Assembly (NCBI RefSeq): GCF_008017805.1
Contig: NZ_VRTT01000025.1
Location: forward strand, 26,736-90,735
Direction of reading: 5' to 3'
DNA: 64,000 bases
From: Paenibacillus sp. N3.4
GTDB lineage: Bacteria > Bacillota > Bacilli > Paenibacillales > NBRC-103111
A program made the translations under genes and the position numbers. Of the stretch, positions 8,500 through 17,056 are shown one piece after another. Position 1 is the stretch's first letter, and every line of letters starts with the position of its first letter. The notes under the pieces were generated by a model that saw nothing but the letters and a program-made list of their open reading frames with translations, made no database searches and was not told where the DNA came from.

Positions 8500-10575
8500 G
8501 TGGCGTTTTTTCTGCAAGCCTTTACAAGCCGGCTGACTCGCAAATATTTATTAATCTTTTCATTGATCTTAATCATTCCGACGATTATCATTTACCGCTT
8601 GATTGTGAGTTACGCTCAGAATGTCATGGAAGAGCATATTGCCCGCGACAATTTGATCGGAGCTGATGCGATAGTCAAACGGTTGAATGCGGAAATAACG
8701 GATGTAGTACTGCAGCTTCAACTGATTGCGGGTCAAAATTTAGCTTATCGAACAGATGTAAAAACGATGTATGAGAATGCCAAGCAAACCATAGCCAAGA
8801 GTTCTATGCTTCATGCCATTTATTATGTCGATAATGAATCGCAGCTGCTGTTTGAGGCCCCTTTTTCGCCAGAAATGCAAGCGGTTTCTTATGCGTATCC
8901 CGGTCTTGAGCATGTAAGATGGAGTTATACGTATATGGTTTCGGGGCTGCTGGAAAATTATCATAAAGAAACCGCTGTGACCATTGCCGTACCTGTTTAC
9001 TATAAAGATCGCACCTTTCATGGTGCTCTAGTGGCTGAACTAAGTCGGGATTATTTGTCCGAGATGCTGCGTACCATGAGCGCGAGCCGCGAAGGCTTTA
9101 GTTATTTGTTGGATGTGAACGGACGCGTTATTGCCTCGTCGGACGAAGCTATCCTTGGCAAAAATTTGGGGAACGATCCGATTGGACAACGGTTAATGGT
9201 CGGTGACTCAGGTCTTATTACAAGCTTATATCAAGGCCGAGATAGTATTGTAGCTTATCAGCAGATACGTGATAATTGGGGATTGGCACTGGGTATTCCT
9301 CAAGATATTGCTTTTCAACCGGTTCTGCTGCTGGGCCGCGCGCTGACGATCAGCTTTTTAACCATATTCGTGTTATCGCTATTTCTTATTTTATTTGGCA
9401 TGCGGGGATTGCTGTACCCGATCATTCATCTTACTCGGTTTGCCAAAAAATATAGGCAGGAGCATACCTTGGAAACTCTTCAACCAGGCCGGATGGATGC
9501 CAAGGATGAGTTGAGTGAACTTACCGGAACGATGAAAGCACTTACGCATGAGCTTGATTTTAAGGAACGTTTTCTAAGAGATGTCATTGAAGGCATCCCT
9601 TACGCACTGGTAACGATCAATCATGAAGGCTTGATTACGCATGCCAACGAAAAATTTTATCATTTATTTCAAATACATCGGGCAGATCCCGCAAATCGGC
9701 ATATATCCGTTATTCCGGAATTGGCGGATATTTCATTGTTTCAGGGAGAAAGAGAGCTCACAGTTCTTGGCGACAAAGGAGAGCGGAATATTGTTCGCAC
9801 AGTAACGGCTCCCTTTCAAAATGGTGTCCTTGCTGTTCTGCAGGATGTGACGCAAATTAGGCTGCTTGAAGAGCAAGTCAGCCAAAGCGAAAAGCTTGCT
9901 CAAATGGGCCAAATTACGGCTGGAGTTGCCCATGAACTGAAAAATCCGCTTGCCGTGCTCGCCAGCAGCTCGGAATTGTTGAGGGATGAAATGCTGGAAC
10001 AGCATCAGGATTTTCAATTAATTCGTACCCTTGTGGACGATATTGATGAAGAGATTGCGCGAATGAGCGGCATTGTCAATCAATTCTTGTCTTTTGCCAA
10101 AACCAAAAGCGAGCATGAAAACTTGATTGAAATCGATGAACTGATTGAAAGGGTTTTGCATCTGCTGCGTATCAAATTTAACGAATCGCAGGTAACCGTA
10201 AATAAGCAATATGATACACTGCTGCCTTTAATCTTAGGAAGAACCAATAAGTTGATTCAATTATTTCTCAATTTGTTCCTGAACAGTATTGACGCTATGC
10301 CGGGCGGCGGCTTATTGACATTAAGCATTAAGAGAAATGAATTGTTTCTTGAGGTTAGAATAGAAGACTCCGGCGAAGGGATCTCGCAGAATGATATGCA
10401 GTGGCTCTTCAATCCTTTTTTTTCCACCAAGGAGCAAGGGACGGGAATTGGACTCACCATCGCTGGTGAAATTATTCGGGAACATGGCGGGGAAATTCAA
10501 ATCGAGAGCATGCTGCAGCAGGGGACGACGGTCATTTGTAAATTTCCCATTCAACGAAAGGAGATCATTTTATGA
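8500..10575 (+). CDS. NtrB-like membrane sensor histidine kinase
   Basis: 691 aa from the GTG at 8500, chosen because GAGGTGAT lies 7 bp upstream; an in-frame ATG at 8464 has no such site. An N-terminal membrane helix (KYLLIFSLILIIPTIII) is followed by an extracellular Cache-like sensor region, a second helix (about 275-297), a linker, a PAS domain (GIPYALVTINHEGLITHANE), HisKA with phospho-acceptor His about residue 478 (GVAHELKNPLAV), and HATPase (DSGEGIS, GTGIGLTI). The stop overlaps the start of the sigma-54 activator, so the two form a pair. The probable signal is an extracellular quaternary amine, because the third gene of the operon is a betaine-binding-type lipoprotein; that is inference. 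Confidence 0.9.
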   Translation: MAFFLQAFTSRLTRKYLLIFSLILIIPTIIIYRLIVSYAQNVMEEHIARDNLIGADAIVKRLNAEITDVVLQLQLIAGQNLAYRTDVKTMYENAKQTIAKSSMLHAIYYVDNESQLLFEAPFSPEMQAVSYAYPGLEHVRWSYTYMVSGLLENYHKETAVTIAVPVYYKDRTFHGALVAELSRDYLSEMLRTMSASREGFSYLLDVNGRVIASSDEAILGKNLGNDPIGQRLMVGDSGLITSLYQGRDSIVAYQQIRDNWGLALGIPQDIAFQPVLLLGRALTISFLTIFVLSLFLILFGMRGLLYPIIHLTRFAKKYRQEHTLETLQPGRMDAKDELSELTGTMKALTHELDFKERFLRDVIEGIPYALVTINHEGLITHANEKFYHLFQIHRADPANRHISVIPELADISLFQGERELTVLGDKGERNIVRTVTAPFQNGVLAVLQDVTQIRLLEEQVSQSEKLAQMGQITAGVAHELKNPLAVLASSSELLRDEMLEQHQDFQLIRTLVDDIDEEIARMSGIVNQFLSFAKTKSEHENLIEIDELIERVLHLLRIKFNESQVTVNKQYDTLLPLILGRTNKLIQLFLNLFLNSIDAMPGGGLLTLSIKRNELFLEVRIEDSGEGISQNDMQWLFNPFFSTKEQGTGIGLTIAGEIIREHGGEIQIESMLQQGTTVICKFPIQRKEIIL

Positions 10576-11882
10576 CATACCGAATACTGGTGGTTGATGA
10601 TGAAGTAAAGCTTTGCCGCAACATTGCCATTAAGCTGGAACGACGAGGCTATAAAGTTGATGCTGCCTACGACGGGAAATCAGCGATTGGCATGATCGAG
10701 CTTGCTGCGTATGATGCGGTTATTTTGGATGTGATGCTGACCGATATGACGGGTCTTGATGTCCTGCAAGCGATTAAACAAAAACATCCATCTTTGTTGA
10801 TATTCATGTTAACGGCCTATGGCAATGTAGAAAATGCGGTAATGGCTATGAAGCTTGGAGCTGTTGATTATTTGAATAAACCAATCGAATTAAAGTTGCT
10901 TGCAGAGAAAATTGAGAAAGCTTTGCCACTGACAGGTACGGAGGAAATGGCAGGTACGTTAGCGTTTGCAAGTGACCAGATGAAACAAATTCGGGACGTG
11001 CTGGAGCGGGTTAACCAAACGGAAGCCAGTATTTTGCTGCTGGGCGAAAGCGGAGTAGGTAAAACGGCTCTAGCCAAGTGGATCCATCAGGAGAGTCATC
11101 GAAATCAGCATCCTTTCATCTCTTTAAATTGTGCGGCTATTCCTGAAAACCTTCTGGAAAGCGAATTATTTGGTTATGAAAAGGGAGCCTTTACGGGAGC
11201 GGTCGATACACGAATCGGCAAATTCGAAGCGGCGAATCAGGGAACTATTTTTCTCGATGAAATTGGTGAGATGTCATTGGCAACACAGGCCAAATTGCTG
11301 CACGTGATTGAGGAAAAGCGGATTATCCGGCTGGGCAGTCATCAGGAGCGTTATATGGATGTTCGCATCATCGCGGCAACGAATCGAAACATTCAGGAAT
11401 TTGTTCGTGACGGAAAGTTCCGTGAAGATTTATACTACCGCTTAAATTTAGTGGAAATCACCATTCCCCCCTTGCGTCAACGTAAAGAAGACATTGTTGT
11501 TCTTGTTGGACAAAAAATACAGGAGCTTAATAACAAATATAGGAAATCTGTCATGGCCTCCGAAGAATTGAAAAAAGCTTTCGAATCGCTGCCGTGGCAT
11601 GGGAATATCCGCGAGCTTTTCAACGTTCTTGAACGTATGCACATTTTAAAAACAAATGGACACCTGCATATCGGTGATCTTCCGTCCAATTTGTCCGCAC
11701 AAACAGATCGTAAAATGAATGAATCACCATCAGGCAAGCTGCAGGATGTCCTAGAGGAGGTTGAGGAGAAAATGATCGAGGATGCGCTGTTGCGTTCGAA
11801 AGGAAATCAGACCAAAGCTGCCGATCTGCTCGGCATTTCCCGCAACACCTTAATTCATAAGATAAAAAAGAGCAAAAGATGA
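10572..11882 (+). CDS. Sigma-54-dependent response regulator (NtrC family)
   Basis: 436 aa. The receiver domain has phospho-acceptor Asp53 (VILDVMLTDMTG). The AAA+ domain has Walker A GESGVGKT (about 158-165), the sigma-54 contact loop GAFTGA (about 204-209) and Walker B FLDEIGEM. The C-terminus is a Fis-type helix-turn-helix (NQTKAADLLGISRNTLIHKI). Known: proteins with GAFTGA remodel sigma-54 holoenzyme at -24/-12 promoters. A near-perfect promoter of this type lies at 14424-14439 ahead of the catabolic operon, and sigma-54 is encoded at 26246, so that operon is the evident target. It overlaps the kinase gene by 4 bp and the lipoprotein gene by 4 bp. Confidence 0.95.
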   Translation: MTYRILVVDDEVKLCRNIAIKLERRGYKVDAAYDGKSAIGMIELAAYDAVILDVMLTDMTGLDVLQAIKQKHPSLLIFMLTAYGNVENAVMAMKLGAVDYLNKPIELKLLAEKIEKALPLTGTEEMAGTLAFASDQMKQIRDVLERVNQTEASILLLGESGVGKTALAKWIHQESHRNQHPFISLNCAAIPENLLESELFGYEKGAFTGAVDTRIGKFEAANQGTIFLDEIGEMSLATQAKLLHVIEEKRIIRLGSHQERYMDVRIIAATNRNIQEFVRDGKFREDLYYRLNLVEITIPPLRQRKEDIVVLVGQKIQELNNKYRKSVMASEELKKAFESLPWHGNIRELFNVLERMHILKTNGHLHIGDLPSNLSAQTDRKMNESPSGKLQDVLEEVEEKMIEDALLRSKGNQTKAADLLGISRNTLIHKIKKSKR

Positions 11883-12823
11883 AATCCAAAGTGGGGTTAT
11901 ATTTAGCCGTTGCCATGTTTATTTTGTTGCTATCTGCTTGTACCCACGGAACATTAGAAAAGACCAGTGAATTGAACAAGCCGCTTCCGCTTAATAAAAC
12001 GAAAATTACAGTAGGGTCGAAGTCCATGACGGAGCAATACTTGCTGCTCAAGATGACTTCATTGGTGCTGCGGGAGCATGGTTACCCCGTGAATGAAATG
12101 GTGACGCTGGATAGCGACGCAGTTCGAACGGCGATGGAAGCTGGAGTTATCGATCTGTACTGGGAGTATACAACGACAGCCCGGCAATATTACCAAAAGC
12201 AGCCGCCTATCTATGATGCGGATGAAGTGTACCGAGCAGTCTCGGAAACCGATGCGAAGAAAGGCATCGTTTGGCTGCCAAAGAGCAATTTTAACAGCAG
12301 TTGGGCTTTGCTTATGCGAGATGACGTGGCTCAGCAATTGGGTATCCGCACGATCTCTGACCTTGCTCGGGTGTTCAAAGAAAAGCGCTCGACGATGAAG
12401 TTTGCCACCAATGATGAATATCAGCAAAGAGAAGACGGGATAAAGCGGCTTCAGGATATTTATGACTTTGTTGTTCCTAAAAATCAACTTGTAGCGATGG
12501 ATACCAGTTTGCTGCCTCAAGCGGTGAAAGAGTCACGTGTAGAAGTGGCAGTGGGTCTCGCTTCCGATTCTCGTATTAAAGATCATCATTTAGTCATTGT
12601 TGAAGATGATCGTCATTTGTTTCCGCCCTATCAGGCGGCTCCGGTGATTATTAAGAAAACGCTAGATCAGAACGAGGAGATTAGTGGACTCATAAAGCCG
12701 ATTGCGGAAGTCATCGACAATAACAATATGAGGGATTTGATGTACCAGGTGGATATTCTGCATAAGGATGTTACCCAAACTGCACGTGAATTTTTATTGC
12801 AAAAGCATATTTTACAGCCATAA
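11879..12823 (+). CDS. OpuAC/ProX-type binding lipoprotein, probable sensor partner
   Basis: 314 aa with a lipoprotein signal peptide (LLLSACTH, lipobox Cys at about 21). The mature part matches quaternary-amine-binding proteins (ITVGSKSMTEQYLLLKMTSL; VIDLYWEYTTTA). It begins with an ATGA overlap on the response regulator stop, so it is translated with the two-component pair and not with the transporter, which has its own binding protein at 17057. Inference: it binds the inducer outside the cell and presents it to the kinase. The alternative is a spare binding subunit for the same transporter. Confidence 0.85.
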   Translation: MKSKVGLYLAVAMFILLLSACTHGTLEKTSELNKPLPLNKTKITVGSKSMTEQYLLLKMTSLVLREHGYPVNEMVTLDSDAVRTAMEAGVIDLYWEYTTTARQYYQKQPPIYDADEVYRAVSETDAKKGIVWLPKSNFNSSWALLMRDDVAQQLGIRTISDLARVFKEKRSTMKFATNDEYQQREDGIKRLQDIYDFVVPKNQLVAMDTSLLPQAVKESRVEVAVGLASDSRIKDHHLVIVEDDRHLFPPYQAAPVIIKKTLDQNEEISGLIKPIAEVIDNNNMRDLMYQVDILHKDVTQTAREFLLQKHILQP

Positions 12824-12867
12824 AGGCTGCGAATGGCCATGATACTTGATGAACTGCATATAAAGAT

Positions 12868-12921
12868 AAACACGGAGGAAAACCGTGTTTTCAGTTGAGG
12901 GGAGCCATGAAAGTGGCTCCC
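12868..12921 (+). terminator. Two consecutive hairpins after the sensor operon
   Basis: The first has arms AAACACGG (12868-12875) and CCGTGTTT (12883-12890) followed by TTTT-like bases. The second has GGGAGCC (12900-12906) and GGCTCCC (12915-12921). The first has the better terminator shape. Confidence 0.65.
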
Positions 12922-13166
12922 TACTTTATGTTTATTCTTTATGAAGTATGAATCGGGAATAATAAAAGTAGCAAACAAAAGAAGTCGTCATCTAAAAATA
13001 AATCCCATATCAATAAACGTGTGATAAATAAGGAAAGTTCCTGAGCAGAGGGTTAATTAGAAGTATTAGACGAGGATTAGAGGAGTTGTGTAACAACAAT
13101 GTAAAGAAGACAAACCAGAATTTCACATAGGAATTGGCTTGTCTATTCTCGTTATAGCAAATGGAA
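12922..13166. other. Non-coding stretch between convergent genes
   Basis: No ORF of interest. A loose inverted repeat near 13109-13146 (AGACAA against TTGTCT) could terminate the minus-strand gene that ends at 13167. Nothing else is visible. Confidence 0.4.
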
Positions 13167-13781
13167 TCACGTTATCAGTCTATACAATACCCCAGATGTG
13201 AAGACGTAAGAAATAATGCACAGGATTGATATGGCAATTGAAGTTGGGATTGGCTTTTCAATAATCCGCTTAGTCTTCTCGATAAAAAGAGTTACAAATT
13301 TGTTCTTTCTCACTTGATTGGCTTGGACACCAACGGCTAATAAATGCCCCATGAGAATGTAAGCAATTCCGATGCATAGGGAGAACCCAATTAAGCCAAA
13401 AGTTATATATGAATACTCGAAGGTAGCCAACAAGCCTTTATTTTGTATGACTTCTCCTATGGAGTGATATGAGGTGTATTCTGGAGTTTGAACCATTTTC
13501 AGATTAAGATGAGCTGTATATAAGAGCAGTGTGATAAGGGATATCCACCAAAGATATAATTTTGAAAACACTTTATTTATTACGAGATTGAAAGATACGA
13601 GTAATACTTTTTTCAATCCGAATAATACAAGAACTGTAAGCAACCAAAAGATGATGTTGTTGTATTTTAAAAATAGTGAGGTCAATAACACCATAACTAC
13701 TACTGCTATTATTTGTGAATCTGAATCTTTAGCTCTAGGTTTGTGCTTATAGACTTGTATTGTGCGGTGTTTATTGTCCAT
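13167..13781 (-). CDS. Hypothetical multi-pass membrane protein
   Basis: 204 aa from the start at 13781 (MDNKHRTIQVYK), chosen because GGAGGTATTTT precedes it on the minus strand; an upstream in-frame Met lacks a ribosome site. A short basic N-terminus is followed by about five hydrophobic helices (for example IIAVVVMVLLTSLFL and FGLIGFSLCIGIAYILMGHL). No family was recognised. The gene is AT-rich, single, and oriented against its neighbours, lying between the sensor operon and its target operon. Confidence 0.65.
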   Translation of the reverse strand: MDNKHRTIQVYKHKPRAKDSDSQIIAVVVMVLLTSLFLKYNNIIFWLLTVLVLFGLKKVLLVSFNLVINKVFSKLYLWWISLITLLLYTAHLNLKMVQTPEYTSYHSIGEVIQNKGLLATFEYSYITFGLIGFSLCIGIAYILMGHLLAVGVQANQVRKNKFVTLFIEKTKRIIEKPIPTSIAISILCIISYVFTSGVLYRLIT

Positions 13782-13913
13782 AAAATACCTCCATTTTCTG
13801 TGTCTATATGTAATACGTTTTAAGACTGGAAATGGGTTCATTTTCCTCTAATAGGAATTTACAGTTAGCCCAATATTGTAGGTATCGCCAACATTTGAGG
13901 AGTGAAGGTATTT

Positions 13914-14139
13914 ATGTCTCAAATTATACTAAGTGATATTCGGAAAAACCGAACGCATAGGTGGGACTTCATTAGATTCAAAGAAGGTAGGGAGATGTGA
14001 AACACCTGAAAAGCACGTTGAAGAATTTGCCGACTAGCTAAATGCTGTTGAAGGAAAACTAGATATCGTTATGAAAAAGATTGAGGAACTAAATGAGTAT
14101 AAAATTGAGGAAGGACCAATGATAATCACAATTGAATAG
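13914..14139 (+). pseudogene. Degenerate small coding remnant
   Basis: A short ORF with an upstream GAGGAGTGAAGG runs from ATG 13914 to a TGA at 13998 (28 aa). A second coding-looking stretch then contains one internal TAG and resembles a charged helical tail (LDIVMKKIEELNEYKIEEG). Together they look like the decayed remains of a small gene. Not recognised. Confidence 0.3.
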
Positions 14140-14147
14140 AGGAGATG

Positions 14148-14180
14148 AAACGCCGCTTCCTTATGGGAGTGGTTTATTTT
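14148..14180 (+). terminator. Hairpin before the sigma-54 promoter region
   Basis: CCGCTTCC (14153-14160) pairs with GGGAGTGG through a TTAT loop with two G-U pairs, flanked by AAA and by TTTATTTTATT. Confidence 0.55.
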
Positions 14181-14333
14181 ATTATTTGGGTGGGAGAAAA
14201 TTTTGGGTCATATTAATGATGAGGATTTAAGGGTTTGACGATTTCTTTTGTTTGCTATTTTTATTCTTCCTTTTTAATTATTCATCCCATTCTGTTTTAC
14301 CATTCATAATACGTGAGAAATTGCCCAGTAAAT

Positions 14334-14349
14334 TTACAGGTTGCTGTAA
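14334..14349. promoter_or_regulatory. Candidate activator (UAS) site
   Basis: TTACAG-GTTG-CTGTAA is a perfect 6-bp inverted repeat ending 74 bp upstream of the -24 element. NtrC-type activators bind dyads at about this distance or further, so this is a reasonable target for the regulator at 10572. Only one clear copy is seen. Confidence 0.45.
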
Positions 14350-14423
14350 AAATTTTGTGCAATCGCTTACAAATTTAGGGGCACTACGAGTTTAAACGCT
14401 GATTTTATAACGGTGCGATGAAT

Positions 14424-14439
14424 TGGCACGGTTCTTGCT
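14424..14439 (+). promoter_or_regulatory. Sigma-54 (-24/-12) promoter of the catabolic operon
   Basis: TGGCAC-GGTTC-TTGCT matches the sigma-54 consensus TGGCAC-N5-TTGCT exactly, with GG and GC separated by the required 10 bases. The -12 element ends 34 bp before the first gene of the operon. Both the activator (10572) and the sigma factor (26246) are encoded nearby. Confidence 0.93.
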
Positions 14440-14473
14440 GTATATAGAGTATCCGTATAAATGAGGTGAAGAG

Positions 14474-15604
14474 ATGAAAATTACAGCTATTGATATCAAA
14501 CATTATCTACTTCCCCTAGACCCGCCATTCAAAGCGGCATGGGATCCGAATCCAAGAAAGAAATTTGCTTCCACCATTGTGAAGGTTCACACCGATGAGG
14601 GGATTACAGGGATTGGCTCAGGGGATTTAATGACCGGATTCGAAGGGCACGAGCATTTGTTTATTGGTAAAGACCCTTTTGAGATTGAGCGACATGCGCA
14701 AGTTATATACAATATCGATTTTCATTATGGGCGCTGCTGGAGTTTGGATCTCGCTTTATGGGATTTAATGGGCAAAGCGACGGGTCAACCTGTTTATAAG
14801 CTGCTCGGGGGAAGAAATAATAAGCTTTTTGCATACGCTTCCAATGGCGAAATCGTGGAGCCCCGTGTTAGGGCTGAGCGGGCACAGCAGTTTATCGAGC
14901 AGGGATTCAAGGCAATGAAAATCCGCTTCCATCATGCTGACGTTCGCGATGACATCAAGGTCGTCGAAGAAGTACGAAAAGCAGTCGGTAGCCGGATTGA
15001 GATTATGATCGACGCCAATCAAGGTTGGAAGATGCCATGGGACACGGAAGGCACCTGGGATCTCAAGAAAGCCTATCAAGTGGCCAAAGAATTAGAGCAG
15101 CTTGGCGTATTCTGGCTCGAGGAACCACTGCCGCACCATGATTTCCGCGGGCTTGCGAAGCTTCGCGAGATGACAGGCATTCGCATAGCAGGCGGAGAGA
15201 TGAATCGCCGCCTGCATGATTTCGTGGAGCTGAACCGTTTGGGTGCGCTCGATGTGTATCAGCCTGATGTCGCTTTATCCGGCGGGATTACGTACACCAA
15301 GAAAATTGCAGATCTTGTTCAAGCGGATGGTGCCTGGTTTAGTCCGCATACTTGGACCAATGGAATCGGTGTTCTAGCTAATCTTCATTTGGCCGCTGCT
15401 GTCAGCCATTGTCCGTATCTTGAATTTCCTTACGATCCGCCATCTTGGTCAGCGGATCGCAGAGATTTCGTCATGGCAAACAAGCTTGAGGTTGACGCTG
15501 ACGGGTACTTGAATCTCTCCGATGCGCCCGGACTCGGCATCGAGCTCGATGAAGAAGCGCTAGAGAGATATGCCTATAAGCATGTATACGTGGGTGAAAG
15601 CTGA
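14474..15604 (+). CDS. Enolase-superfamily enzyme, mandelate racemase group
   Basis: 376 aa, full length for the family. Capping domain at the N-terminus, then a barrel with the expected residues: K149/R151 (KIR, where K-x-K is usual), metal ligands D180 (IMIDANQGW), E216 (WLEEPLP) and E242 (AGGEMNR), the Asp-His dyad D265 (QPDVALSGG) and H292 (FSPHTW), and E317 (YLEF). Known: these enzymes abstract the alpha proton of a carboxylate and then racemise or dehydrate. First gene after the sigma-54 promoter; overlaps the permease start by one base (TGATGA). With a quaternary-amine transporter downstream, a betaine acid is a likely substrate (dehydration or epimerisation, as in hydroxyproline-betaine epimerases), but the reaction cannot be read from sequence. 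Confidence 0.88.
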   Translation: MKITAIDIKHYLLPLDPPFKAAWDPNPRKKFASTIVKVHTDEGITGIGSGDLMTGFEGHEHLFIGKDPFEIERHAQVIYNIDFHYGRCWSLDLALWDLMGKATGQPVYKLLGGRNNKLFAYASNGEIVEPRVRAERAQQFIEQGFKAMKIRFHHADVRDDIKVVEEVRKAVGSRIEIMIDANQGWKMPWDTEGTWDLKKAYQVAKELEQLGVFWLEEPLPHHDFRGLAKLREMTGIRIAGGEMNRRLHDFVELNRLGALDVYQPDVALSGGITYTKKIADLVQADGAWFSPHTWTNGIGVLANLHLAAAVSHCPYLEFPYDPPSWSADRRDFVMANKLEVDADGYLNLSDAPGLGIELDEEALERYAYKHVYVGES

Positions 15605-16224
15605 TGAGCTACTTGTTTAATAATCTGGATAAGGTGGGGGAGCTGTTTGGACAGCATGTGATGCTGACATTTACATCACTGGGTATTGCGTTATTGTTCG
15701 CCATCCCGATTGGTTTCTTGGTAGCGAAATACAGGAAGCTTTATACGCCAGTAACCGGGGTGTTAGGTATTATTTACACGATTCCGAGCATGGCGCTTTA
15801 CGCGACATTGATTCCCTACACCGGACTCGGCGTGAAAACAGCTACGATTGGACTCGTTGCCTATGCACAAATGATTTTGGTGCGAAATGTGGTAGCGGCT
15901 ATCAAAGGAATTGATCCTTTGATGCTGGAAGCAGCCAAGGGAATGGGCATGAGTAAATGGCAGATCGTCATGAAGATTGAAATGCCGCTCTCGATTCCCG
16001 TGATTTTGGCTGGGATTCGTATTGCTACTGTGTCTATCATTTCGATTGGCACGATTGCGGCATGGATTGGCGGTGGCGGACTCGGAACATTGATTTTCCA
16101 AGGCTTAAACCACCAACATACGGGGAAAATCATAGCTGGTACTGTTGCTATTACGGTTTTGGCCATTTCGGCGGATGTCATCTTCCGTCTCATTGAAAAA
16201 TGGCTTCGCCCGAAGATGGCATAA
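15604..16224 (+). CDS. OpuCB-like quaternary-amine ABC permease
   Basis: 206 aa, about five membrane helices and the EAA loop (EAAKGMGMSKWQIVMKIEMP) that contacts the ATPase. Close in size and motif to OpuBB/OpuCB permeases for choline, carnitine or glycine betaine. The partner permease follows at 16362, with the binding protein at 17057 and the ATPase at 19476, so a complete OpuC-type importer is spread through this operon. Confidence 0.9.
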   Translation: MSYLFNNLDKVGELFGQHVMLTFTSLGIALLFAIPIGFLVAKYRKLYTPVTGVLGIIYTIPSMALYATLIPYTGLGVKTATIGLVAYAQMILVRNVVAAIKGIDPLMLEAAKGMGMSKWQIVMKIEMPLSIPVILAGIRIATVSIISIGTIAAWIGGGGLGTLIFQGLNHQHTGKIIAGTVAITVLAISADVIFRLIEKWLRPKMA

Positions 16225-16230
16225 AGCGAA

Positions 16231-16350
16231 GCTTACAAAGAGTGTTTTTCAAATGAAAAGCTTAGTAGAAGCTTACGATGACAGTTTTCCAAATGGAAAA
16301 CTCAGCAAACGCTTACGAAGAAAGTTTTCCAAATGGAAAAACTTTAAGGA
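16231..16350. repeat. Three 40-bp tandem repeats with internal palindromes
   Basis: Units start at 16231, 16271 and 16311, each with GCTTAC at the same position. Unit 2 contains the perfect palindrome AGTTTTCC-AAAT-GGAAAACT, unit 3 nearly the same, and unit 1 a decayed form. They fill the gap between the two permease genes; transcribed, they would give three small hairpins that could tune expression of the second permease or stabilise the message. Confidence 0.85.
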
Positions 16351-16361
16351 GGTGCTGCAAA

Positions 16362-16993
16362 TTGCTATGGAATGAAATACAAACCTATTTTCGTGAGAAC
16401 GCATCCGTTTTTTGGGGTAACTTAATAAGTCACATTGAACTCAGTATCGCCGCTATCGGTGTTGCCTTGATTCTTTGTGTGCCGCTTGGGATCTGGATTT
16501 CACGAAGGCTTACTGTCGCGGATTATATCATCAATGGAATCAATATGTTCCGAGTTGTGCCGAGTTTGGCTATTCTGGCCTTAGCCATGCCGATCCTTGG
16601 CGTCGGATTTGCTCCCGCTCTCCTTGCATTAACCGTGTTGGCCTGCCCTCCTATCATTATCAATACTTATGTGGCGTTCGCGAAATTGATGCCGGTATTA
16701 AGGAAGCGGCCAAGGGGATGGGCATGACGCCTATGCAAATGACCATGAAGGTCGAGCTGCCGCTGGCGCTTCCGGTGATGCTGGCTGGCATACGCACAGC
16801 ATCGGTTGAAGTTATCGCCAGCGCAACACTTGCCGTATTGATCGGCGGACAGGGTCTTGGCAGCTATATCATCAATGGGGTGAGCATGATGTCCAAGAGT
16901 TATTTACTCATAGGAGCGGTACCGGTTGCTTTGCTGGCTTTAACGAGTGAATTTGTATTCGCTTACATTCAAAGACGTTCAAGTTATACGTGA
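16362..16993 (+). pseudogene. OpuCD-like permease, interrupted by a -1 frameshift
   Basis: Start TTG at 16362 with AAGGAGGT 7 bp upstream. The first frame covers the first half (NGINMFRVVPSLAILALAMP; VLACPPIIINTYVAF). The frame then shifts near 16678-16682, and the second frame carries the EAA loop (DAGIKEAAKGMGMTPMQMTM) and last helices to 16993. Adding one C (TTCCGC for TTCGC) gives VAFREIDAGIKEAAKGMG, the expected sequence, and a 210-aa protein. Without the repair the transporter would lack its second permease, although a homodimer of the first cannot be excluded. Confidence 0.85.
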
Positions 16994-17056
16994 TCTCGAT
17001 CAGTTTTGCTCATACGAGCGATTGATATATGAAACCATGAAAAGGGGATATTTCAC

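Noticed and set aside
16145..16375. ORF across the 40-bp repeats
   Set aside because: Repeat length is not a multiple of three and the frame only reads through the palindromes; no ribosome site.
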